Positions 1 to 5,306 of a DNA stretch of 6,970 nucleotides are shown here, piece after piece. The notes below the pieces were generated by a model. That model was not told the origin of the DNA and made no database searches. It worked only from the letters and a program-made list of their open reading frames with translations. How positions within the stretch are numbered: position 1 is the stretch's first letter; each line of letters opens with the position of its first letter. Made by a program: the position numbers and the translations under genes. The stretch covers positions 1-6,970 of the forward strand of contig JAEWPN010000024.1 in the NCBI GenBank assembly GCA_023399455.1, in the 5' to 3' direction. Source of the stretch: Bacillota bacterium (GTDB lineage: Bacteria > Bacillota > Clostridia > Lachnospirales > Lachnospiraceae).

Positions 1-283
1 TTAGGGTGTCAAAAGGTCCTTTATAAATACATTCTGGTCAATATGACCAAAACAAAAAGAATGACTGCGCCTATGTAAATATTTAGAAGTTCTTTCTCTG
101 GATATTTGAGCCATAACAGAAAACAAAACTGTTTGAGCGCAGCGAGTTTTTTGTTTTCTGGTATGTTTGGCGCTAATAGACTGAGAATTAGAACTTCTTA
201 TATATTGGAATTCGGCGCAGGAATCTTTTTGTTTTGAGCATATTGCCTAGAGACGTTCGCAAAAGGACCTTTTGACACCCTAA
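1..283. repeat. Long imperfect palindromic element (MITE-like), about 283 bp
   Basis: The first 20 bases (TTAGGGTGTCAAAAGGTCCT) are the exact reverse complement of 264-283. Pairing continues inward in blocks: 48-60 with 224-236 (13 bp, A-rich), 65-71 with 214-220 (CTGCGCC), 85-93 with 190-198 (AGAAGTTCT), and 117-128 with 149-160 (12 bp). The last block closes a 20-nt loop containing GAGCGCAGCGAG. The whole element could therefore fold into one long interrupted hairpin. There is no coding potential or transposase inside it. The size, TTA/TAA ends and non-coding content fit a non-autonomous mobile element or a dispersed intergenic repeat, but that class is inferred. Because it begins exactly at base 1, its true left end may lie outside the window and no target duplication can be assessed. 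Confidence 0.75.
35..47 (+). repeat. Copy 1 of 13-bp motif TGGTCAATATGAC
   Basis: TGGTCAATATGAC lies in the left arm of the long palindrome and is itself a small dyad (GGTCA-ATA-TGACC at 36-48). The identical 13 bases recur at 3501-3513 in the leader of the first S8 gene. The right arm carries only a diverged counterpart, GCATATTGCC. Confidence 0.6.
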
Positions 284-297
284 TCCTATTACATGAT

Positions 298-329
298 AAA
301 ACGCACATCTTCGTAGGTGTGCGTTTTTT
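298..329 (+). terminator. Rho-independent terminator, probably bidirectional
   Basis: A 10-bp stem (301-310 with 315-324, one G-T pair) closes a TCGT tetraloop. It is flanked by AAA on the left and a run of six T (324-329) on the right. On the plus strand it is a classical terminator for anything transcribed rightward through the palindrome. On the minus strand it lies about 25 bp beyond the stop of the CPBP protease gene and is followed by a shorter T run (TTTT), so it can also end that operon. Confidence 0.8.
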
Positions 330-354
330 ATACGAAATCAATGTGAATTAAGAA

Positions 355-1269
355 TCAATAAAGAATAAAATCGAGAGCCATGTAGGAAAACGCCGATACT
401 ACAGCGATCAAAAGCGGTACAGTTACCATTGTATTGCCGGTTTTATTCTTTCTGGTTCTCCAGATATCCCTAAGGTTCTCTTCCCGATGTTCATTTTTGG
501 CAATCCAGGCCAGAACGCAGGCTGCCAAGGTAGTAGTAATTGCAGCGATAATCAGATAACCACTGATGGCTGCCAGCATTATATCCGTTGTAATCTGCGA
601 CTGAGCTTCATCCAAACCGCCCATTCCAAAGGAATCGTACAGGTACATGATACATACCTGCTGGGAGTTGAATATGACATGAAATAAAACGGAGCTCCAC
701 AAGCTTCCCGTAGCTTCTACCAAAGCCACCAGAATCATGCCAATTATCAAAGCATATGCGGCCTGATTGAAATTCATATGCATAAGGGCGAACAGGCAGG
801 CAGATAAAAAAAGGGCCTGTAACACTGTTCCTGATTTCTTGTAGCCCTGATATATAATCCCTCTGAATACCAGTTCCTCGCTGAACGGTCCGATGATTCC
901 TATAATGAGAAGCATAACAAAAAAGGGGATCTCTAAGATATCCCCACTAATTGCCACCACCGTATTGTCCACGAATAGCATGGAAACCGCATTGATTACG
1001 GTAGTTAAAGGCATAGCCAGAAAAGTAAAAAGAATGATCATAAGCACCGAGGATATTTTAATCCTCCGAAAGCCTACAAGTTTAATCAGGTTCTCCCCGG
1101 AAATCAGGAGTCCGATAAGAGCAGGCACCAATACGATCAATTGACTGATTATGAAATTAGGTACAATTGTCAGTGTATAAAACGGACTTAAAACTCCCAA
1201 CAGAACCACAGCACCAACATGAAGCAGGATAACTGCCAGGAAAATCCGGTTTACCTTTTTACTATTCAT
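355..1269 (-). CDS. CPBP family intramembrane glutamic endopeptidase
   Basis: This is a 304-aa polytopic membrane protein of the CPBP (CAAX protease/bacteriocin-processing, Abi) family. Bacterial members are intramembrane proteases, and some give self-immunity to bacteriocins. The family motifs are intact: EELVFRG with Glu131, Glu132 and Arg136; FALMH with His164; and HVIFN with His197 and Asn201. Hydrophobic segments run through about residues 8-28, 35-57, 73-97, 112-128, 150-187 and 229-256. A charged stretch (about 257-280) and one more hydrophobic segment (281-303) form a C-terminal extension beyond the motif core. The start lies 8 bp after the stop of the 77-aa gene, with AGGA a few bases upstream. 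The spacing suggests one transcript and probable translational coupling. A terminator hairpin follows at 298-329. The substrate cannot be told from sequence; no bacteriocin or prenylated partner is nearby. Confidence 0.9.
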   Translation of the reverse strand: MNSKKVNRIFLAVILLHVGAVVLLGVLSPFYTLTIVPNFIISQLIVLVPALIGLLISGENLIKLVGFRRIKISSVLMIILFTFLAMPLTTVINAVSMLFVDNTVVAISGDILEIPFFVMLLIIGIIGPFSEELVFRGIIYQGYKKSGTVLQALFLSACLFALMHMNFNQAAYALIIGMILVALVEATGSLWSSVLFHVIFNSQQVCIMYLYDSFGMGGLDEAQSQITTDIMLAAISGYLIIAAITTTLAACVLAWIAKNEHREENLRDIWRTRKNKTGNTMVTVPLLIAVVSAFSYMALDFILY

Positions 1270-1277
1270 TCGCTATC

Positions 1278-1511
1278 CTAATTCTCCATCATAAAGTTAA
1301 CTAATTTCGTAATGTCTTCCGGCTCATAGGCAATAAGCTCAAGCTCTGCAATCGTTCCGTCGGAAAAAATATTCGCCATGGATACGTACTGGGAAAGCTT
1401 GGACTTAAGGTTCAGTCTGTCTCCCTCGCCCGTCACTAATTCTACCTTGCCTACACAGCTGTCAATTACTTTAAAAAACTTATCGATATCTCTGATATTC
1501 TGTACTTTCAT
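1278..1511 (-). CDS. Small HPr-like protein lacking the phospho-histidine
   Basis: This is a 77-aa soluble protein. By eye its layout follows the HPr fold: helix (about 8-18), strand (22-26), GEGDRLNLKS turn and strand (28-37), helix-like segment (38-48), strand (55-61), and a C-terminal helix after EPED (63-76). Lys36-Ser37 lines up with the KS that holds regulatory Ser46 of HPr. At the position of HPr His15 this protein reads Ile6-Arg7-Asp8, and there is no histidine anywhere in it, so it cannot act as a PTS phosphocarrier. I recall similar small clostridial proteins carrying uninformative or dubious names, so I give no symbol. The start is supported by a strong AAGGAG seven bases upstream. 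It is first in an operon with the CPBP protease, under the promoter at 1577-1605. The HPr relationship is inference; the reading frame itself is solid. Confidence 0.8.
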   Translation of the reverse strand: MKVQNIRDIDKFFKVIDSCVGKVELVTGEGDRLNLKSKLSQYVSMANIFSDGTIAELELIAYEPEDITKLVNFMMEN

Positions 1512-1516
1512 TTCAT

Positions 1517-1525
1517 TCTCCTTTC
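1517..1525 (-). promoter_or_regulatory. Strong ribosome binding site of the 77-aa gene
   Basis: On the minus strand GGAAAGGAG is followed by AATGAA and the ATG at 1511. This near-ideal Shine-Dalgarno sequence fixes the start codon. Confidence 0.8.
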
Positions 1526-1565
1526 CAAATTGAAGCCTTAGCTTCCATTACTAATCGCATTTTTA

Positions 1566-1598
1566 TTTACACCATGATTATACTGATTTCGGTGTGAA
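1566..1598. promoter_or_regulatory. Candidate operator: inverted repeat around the -10 box
   Basis: TTTACACC (1566-1573) and GGTGTGAA (1591-1598) are inverted copies with 7 of 8 bases complementary, separated by 17 bp. The left half lies just beyond the -10 near the likely transcription start. The right half fills most of the -35/-10 spacer. This position suits a repressor site. No regulator is identified and chance is possible. Confidence 0.35.
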
Positions 1599-1605
1599 TA
1601 TGCAA
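1577..1605 (-). promoter_or_regulatory. Sigma-A type promoter of the 77-aa/CPBP operon
   Basis: On the minus strand TTGCAT (1600-1605) and a perfect TATAAT (1577-1582) are 17 bp apart. The -10 lies about 65 bp upstream of the 77-aa start codon. The promoter begins just after the T-tract that ends the upstream structured element, which supports a separate transcription unit. Confidence 0.75.
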
Positions 1606-1621
1606 GACAATTATCAATGAA

Positions 1622-1763
1622 TAAAAAACTGTTACTGTTCACTCCGTTCTCCGAAACGCATGATTTCTGCATTTGAATTCGCTTCGCGAAGCAGAAATCA
1701 TCTCTTGCATCACGTTCTTACGCAGCTTAGCAGCAAGTGCTAAGCTACTGTGTGAACAATAAC
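1622..1763 (-). terminator. Branched hairpin element, likely terminator of the thioesterase-cvfB operon
   Basis: Outer arms GTTACTGTTCAC (1631-1642) and GTGAACAATAAC (1752-1763) pair with one mismatch. Inside are two further hairpins. One is an 11-bp stem (1660-1670 with 1691-1701) with a nested 5-bp stem TTCGC/GCGAA (1678-1682 with 1686-1690). The other is a perfect 9-bp stem with a 5-nt loop (1724-1732 with 1738-1746). The transcript would form a three-way junction. Read on the minus strand, the outer stem is followed by AG and then six T (1623-1628), as in an intrinsic terminator. It starts 9 bases after the cvfB stop. The outer-arm motif and palindromic tips suggest a dispersed clostridial intergenic repeat, which is inference. 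Confidence 0.65.
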
Positions 1764-1772
1764 ACAAAAGTT

Positions 1773-2615
1773 TCATTTCCCAGCTTTTCTTATACTGCCG
1801 CCATCTATAATCACTTTCCCTTCCTTCAGCAGACGACCCACTGCCCTCTTGAATTCATTCTTACTCATCTGCATTTCCTGCCTGATGGTTTCGGGATCTG
1901 CCTTATCATTAAACGGAAGAGTTCCTCCATAGCTTTCTATAATTTCCATTATTTTATCCGCATCGGTACCAATTTGAAGATATGCCTTCTCTCTCAGACT
2001 CAGATCCAGTTTTCCATCCTCCTTGACGCCTACCACCCGGGCCTGAATCATATCCCCTTCCCTAATGTCTCCGTACATCTCCTTCTTAGAAATAAGGCCG
2101 GAATATTTATCGTCTACTGCTACAAAGGCCCCAAACTCTCTGCTGATTTCATAAACGCGCCCGGTCACCCTGTCGTCTTTCTTATAAGGGCTGTCTGTGT
2201 CCAAGTAAGGATATACCTTCATCGTAGCACATAATCTATTGCTCTTATCAGTATACAGCGCAGCCAGACACTCTTCCCCTTCCTTCACCGGCCATGTCTG
2301 CTCTTTGAAAGGAAGCAGCAATTGTTTTTCCAGTCCCCAATCCAAAAAAGCGCCGATTTTCGCAACCTGCGCAACCTTAAGAAGAGCGGTCCTTCCAAGC
2401 GTGAGCGCCGCCTCCTTAGTAGTGGCGATCAAACGGTCGCTGGAATCTCTATATATGAATACACGTATTACATCTCCCACCTGCGTTCCTTCCGGAACCT
2501 GCTTTTCGGGAAGGAGCACCTTTTCATCGGCATCTCCTGCATCTTCAGCAAGATATACGCCGAACTCCACTTTTTTTACAACGATTAAATTCTGCACTTC
2601 TCCTAATTTTATCAT
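1773..2615 (-). CDS. cvfB: S1 RNA-binding domain protein, CvfB/YitL family
   Basis: The 280-aa product matches the usual length and layout of CvfB: two degenerate S1-like OB-fold domains (about 3-66 and 73-135), a canonical S1 domain (about 145-208), and a C-terminal winged helix (about 218-275, ending in a GKVIIDGG wing). The S1 core shows DDRVTGRVYEI, EFGAFVAVDDKYSGLI and GKLDLSLRE. In Staphylococcus aureus CvfB binds RNA and affects virulence-factor expression; the precise role here is unknown. The start codon overlaps the stop of the thioesterase gene as ATGA (2612-2615), which implies translational coupling. The nearest Shine-Dalgarno (AAAGGA) is about 13 bases upstream, longer than ideal. 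The branched terminator follows directly. Confidence 0.9.
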   Translation of the reverse strand: MIKLGEVQNLIVVKKVEFGVYLAEDAGDADEKVLLPEKQVPEGTQVGDVIRVFIYRDSSDRLIATTKEAALTLGRTALLKVAQVAKIGAFLDWGLEKQLLLPFKEQTWPVKEGEECLAALYTDKSNRLCATMKVYPYLDTDSPYKKDDRVTGRVYEISREFGAFVAVDDKYSGLISKKEMYGDIREGDMIQARVVGVKEDGKLDLSLREKAYLQIGTDADKIMEIIESYGGTLPFNDKADPETIRQEMQMSKNEFKRAVGRLLKEGKVIIDGGSIRKAGK

Positions 2616-3337
2616 ACAATACCCATATTCCTTTCAAACTCTGCAACACAGTATGCCTGTCCCTCTTCGTTATTAAGCGAAATTAAACAAATATTATCTG
2701 CAGGCATATAAACCTCCGGCACGATAACGTCTCCCAAAAGCGCCTGCTTTTTATATTCTGCCCGCATCTGCCTTATGGCGAAGCCTTCCGGCAAATATTC
2801 CATGGCAATGCGGATATATTGCCCATTATTCACGTGATGGTTGGTATCCAGGTGATGCTGTCTCACCTCTACCTTCTCCCGCCTCTCCCCTTCTATTTGA
2901 GGAAGGGCGATCTTGCGCGGCGCATAATCCATCTCAAGCTTTTCTTCCAGCACATATGCCGCATTCAGCTCATCAGGAACTTTCGCCGGGCGCATATGTT
3001 CCATATCCATTAAAGTCCAAACAGTGTTCGCATAGGCCAGGCGTTCTCCGTTCTCCTCTTCCATCAGAAAATTACGCCATCCGATAAATCCTTTGAAATC
3101 ATATGGAGCCGTTCCTATCAACACCCTTTCTCCAAGAGCAGGATACCTTTCAACGACTATCTGCCAAGCCGACATTACCCAAGCCAGATGCCTTTCCTGA
3201 AGAAATTTAAACCCTACCCCTATATCCTCAGAATGAAAAGTTGAACAATCCTGAAAATAATCCAGCAGCGATTCTAAGGATAATTTTCCTTCTCTGTCCA
3301 ATTCACTGTATCGTATACGTCCTGCAAATCTATACAT
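2612..3337 (-). CDS. Acyl-ACP thioesterase (FatA/FatB-like, double hotdog)
   Basis: The product hydrolyses acyl-acyl carrier protein to release free fatty acids, by family knowledge. The 241-aa protein fits the bacterial double-hotdog form. The N-terminal hotdog opens with RYSELDREGKLSLESLLDYF (9-28), and WxxxxxxxxxxRYPxLGE occurs near 58-70. The C-terminal hotdog carries LDTNHHVNNGQYI (163-175), where Asp164, Asn166 and His168 match the plant catalytic D-x-N-x-H. Where plant enzymes read EYRREC, this protein reads EYKKQA (194-199), so the further Glu-Cys pair appears to be Gln-Ala; that alignment is by eye. The start is supported by GGAAGGAG 11 bases upstream and a promoter beyond. It is the first gene of the operon with cvfB and diverges from the S8 pair. 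Confidence 0.9.
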   Translation of the reverse strand: MYRFAGRIRYSELDREGKLSLESLLDYFQDCSTFHSEDIGVGFKFLQERHLAWVMSAWQIVVERYPALGERVLIGTAPYDFKGFIGWRNFLMEEENGERLAYANTVWTLMDMEHMRPAKVPDELNAAYVLEEKLEMDYAPRKIALPQIEGERREKVEVRQHHLDTNHHVNNGQYIRIAMEYLPEGFAIRQMRAEYKKQALLGDVIVPEVYMPADNICLISLNNEEGQAYCVAEFERNMGIV

Positions 3338-3395
3338 TTATAGCCCTGCTCCTTCCAAAGTCCAAAGACCTTTCTCTCCTTATATCAACGCTCCA

Positions 3396-3425
3396 ATTAT
3401 ATCACAGCCCATCTCGTAATTGCAA
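3396..3425 (-). promoter_or_regulatory. Promoter of the thioesterase-cvfB operon (extended -10)
   Basis: On the minus strand TTGCAA (3420-3425), an 18-bp spacer, and TATAAT (3396-3401) preceded by TGA make an extended -10 (TGnTATAAT). The -10 lies about 60 bp upstream of the ATG. A small inverted repeat AATTG-caaa-CAATT (3418-3431) overlaps the -35 and could be a protein-binding site, but it is short. Confidence 0.7.
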
Positions 3426-3460
3426 ACAATTCACCGTGTTGAGAAAGCCTTTATTTTTTC

Positions 3461-3491
3461 ATATTAAGGGTATTAAAGCATAGAATATAAT
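3461..3491 (+). promoter_or_regulatory. Promoter region of the S8 pair: sigma-E-like or a -10 TATAAT
   Basis: Two overlapping readings exist. ATATT (3461-3465), a 13-bp gap and CATAGAAT (3479-3486) resemble the mother-cell sigma-E consensus (ATATT, about 14 bp, CATACAnT), with one mismatch in the -10 and a slightly short spacer. Alternatively TATAAT (3486-3491) is a perfect vegetative -10 with no good -35; TTAAGG at 16 bp is the best available. Either would give a leader of about 60 bases to the ATG at 3558. Confidence 0.45.
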
Positions 3492-3500
3492 AAGCCGTTA

Positions 3501-3513
3501 TGGTCAATATGAC
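3501..3513 (+). repeat. Copy 2 of 13-bp motif TGGTCAATATGAC
   Basis: Identical to 35-47 in the terminal palindromic element. Here it lies in the leader between the putative promoter and the ribosome site of the first S8 gene. Its core GTCA-ATA-TGAC is a perfect 4-bp dyad with a 3-nt centre. Confidence 0.6.
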
Positions 3514-3546
3514 AATTTCCGGCACCTGATAACCTTATTCTTTGCG

Positions 3547-3551
3547 AGGAG
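3547..3551 (+). promoter_or_regulatory. Ribosome binding site of the first S8 gene
   Basis: AGGAG lies six bases before the ATG at 3558. It supports this start codon and contrasts with the poor site in front of the second copy. Confidence 0.75.
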
Positions 3552-3557
3552 CTTTCC

Positions 3558-5231
3558 ATGGAAAAAATTCTGGATGAAGATTATTACGACCTAATGATAG
3601 ATAATATACTCCTTCCCAGTTATGATACCGGCAATAACGTTACTAATATAAACGAGAGACATTCCCTGCTGCATGTGCTTGCAAGGCAGGTGAATATCTG
3701 TGACCTGGGAGCAAATCCTTATCATCGCTTTCCCTCCCTTTTCACTTTGACTGCATCCATCCGTCCCCAGGTATCCGGGGTTAATCAGATACAGCGCAAT
3801 CCGGCTCTCGCACTCTACGGAACCGGCGTGATCGTCGGAATCATAGATACGGGAATCGATTATCGGCATCCTGCCTTCAGAAACAACGACGGCAGTACGC
3901 GAATCGTTTCCATATGGGACCAGACAATACAGACCGGCACTCCTCCGGAGACATTTACTTACGGCTCCGAATACAGCCGGGAATTGATCAATCTCGCCCT
4001 TATATCTGCGGAGCCTTTGTCCGTTGTACCTTCCGAGGACACTAACGGACACGGAACAGCAATTGCAAGCATCATCGCAGGCAAAGGGGATTCCGCTCAG
4101 AGTTTCACCGGAGTTGCTACCGAAGCAGAATATGTAGTGGTGAAGTTAAAAGAAGCCAAATCGAATCTACGCCAAATCTCCTTCGTTCCCGAAAACGCTA
4201 TTTGTTATCAGGAATCGGATGTCATGTTAGGCGCCCGCTATTTATTATCCGCAGCTCGTAAGCTCAACCGTCCTCTTGCCATATGCGTCGCCCTCGGTAC
4301 CAGCCAGGGAGGTCATGACGAACACGGCGCGACTACCGGTTATTTGGACTATCTCACTCACCGCCCTCAAATCTGCGTTTCTATCTCTGCAGGAAACGAG
4401 GGAAACAACGGCAGACATTATTACGGCAACATCGCCGTTCCTACTAATGACACTCTGTTCGAGTTGAAGGTGGGCAGTGCCGATAAATTATTTGCCATGG
4501 AAATCTGGCCTTATGCGCCCAGCCGTCTCACCATTGAGGTTACTTCACCCAGCGGGGAATCCACACCTTTGGTTTATCCGGGCATCAATACCTGTGAAAG
4601 ATTCAATTTCGTATACAACCAGGGCACGTTATGGATAAACAATATTACCTTTGAAGAGGAGACCGGAGAGCAGCTCATACTACTGCGCTTCCAAAACCCT
4701 TTTGCCGGTATATGGAACTTTAAGCTGCAAAATTTGGAAAACGAAAGCTTTTCTTTTCATTCATGGCTTCCCTCGGGAGATTTGATTTCCAGGGAGACTT
4801 ATTTCCTGCAATCAAATCCAGACACTACCATCACTTCTCCCGGCAACGCCATACGCCCTCTGACGGTAACCGCATATAACCAGTCAAATGACAGTATATG
4901 GATAGATTCCGGAAGAGGTTATACACGTACCAACCAGGTAAAACCCGATGTGGCCGCACCCGGTTTTGAGCTTCCTTGTGCGGTTCCCGGAGGACGTTAT
5001 GCCACCTTAACCGGTACCGGAGCCGCCACTGCCTATGCTTCCGGTATCACCGCCATGCTCTTGGAATGGGCTGTAGTGCGCGGAAACTATACCTCGATTA
5101 CGGGCACCGATATCAACAGTCTTATAACACGCGGCGCATATAGGCAGCCTAACACAACTTATCCGAACAATATATGGGGCTATGGGCAAATCGATATCAA
5201 TGGTGTCTTCGAGAGGCTCGCCAACTTATAA
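3558..5231 (+). CDS. S8 (subtilisin-like) Csp-type protein, catalytic Ser replaced by Gly: probable pseudoprotease, copy 1
   Basis: The 557-aa product has the S8 fold with three active-site blocks in order: GIIDTGIDYRHPAF with Asp97, DTNGHGTAIAS with His165, and SISAGNEGN with oxyanion Asn280. The fourth block, normally GTSMAxPxxxG, reads GTGAATAYASG, so Gly488 (codon GGA at 5019-5021) stands where the nucleophilic Ser should be. No signal peptide or membrane segment is seen; the acidic N-terminus (MEKILDEDYYDL) looks cytosolic. Residues 1 to about 88 resemble a prodomain. Residues about 296-410 form an insert between the Asn and Ser motifs, as in Csp germination proteases, whose insert is a jelly roll. 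Without the Ser it should not cleave peptides or process its prodomain by the usual mechanism. A role as a binding, sensing or chaperone-like partner, as for inactive Csp proteins, is inference. The paralogue follows 75 bp downstream. Confidence 0.9.
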   Translation: MEKILDEDYYDLMIDNILLPSYDTGNNVTNINERHSLLHVLARQVNICDLGANPYHRFPSLFTLTASIRPQVSGVNQIQRNPALALYGTGVIVGIIDTGIDYRHPAFRNNDGSTRIVSIWDQTIQTGTPPETFTYGSEYSRELINLALISAEPLSVVPSEDTNGHGTAIASIIAGKGDSAQSFTGVATEAEYVVVKLKEAKSNLRQISFVPENAICYQESDVMLGARYLLSAARKLNRPLAICVALGTSQGGHDEHGATTGYLDYLTHRPQICVSISAGNEGNNGRHYYGNIAVPTNDTLFELKVGSADKLFAMEIWPYAPSRLTIEVTSPSGESTPLVYPGINTCERFNFVYNQGTLWINNITFEEETGEQLILLRFQNPFAGIWNFKLQNLENESFSFHSWLPSGDLISRETYFLQSNPDTTITSPGNAIRPLTVTAYNQSNDSIWIDSGRGYTRTNQVKPDVAAPGFELPCAVPGGRYATLTGTGAATAYASGITAMLLEWAVVRGNYTSITGTDINSLITRGAYRQPNTTYPNNIWGYGQIDINGVFERLANL

Positions 5232-5306
5232 GCTTCAATCAATAAGAAAACAATATGAGCCTGCGGCAAAGGGCTTGCAGGGCACAAGAAAGGCATGGTA
5301 AGGGCA
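5232..5306 (+). other. 75-bp gap between the two S8 genes, no terminator
   Basis: Only a weak hairpin is visible (CCTGC near 5260 with GCAGG near 5277), with no T-tract after it. No promoter with both boxes is seen. The two S8 genes are therefore probably co-transcribed. Confidence 0.55.

Noticed and set aside
487..1144. Plus-strand frames (487-687, 893-1144) opposite the CPBP gene
   Set aside because: They are shadows of the membrane-protein gene with no ribosome site or family resemblance.
1737..2676. Plus-strand open frames (1737-2234, 2239-2676, 2322-2588) opposite the cvfB gene
   Set aside because: They are antisense to a well-recognised S1-domain gene, have no ribosome sites and give unrecognisable protein sequence.
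3338..3557. Riboswitch or structured leader in the divergent intergenic region
   Set aside because: Apart from the promoters, the 13-bp dyad and a 5-bp inverted repeat at 3418-3431, I saw no extended stem set or terminator/antiterminator arrangement.
3591..4052. 153-codon minus-strand frame opposite the first S8 gene
   Set aside because: It runs antisense across the conserved S8 Asp and His motifs with no recognisable protein features. A similar frame at 5235-5423 lies opposite copy 2, as expected for shadows of paralogous genes.
5019..5021. Ser-to-Gly change as a sequencing error or frameshift artefact
   Set aside because: The reading frame is intact on both sides and the independent second copy has the same GGA codon at the same residue.
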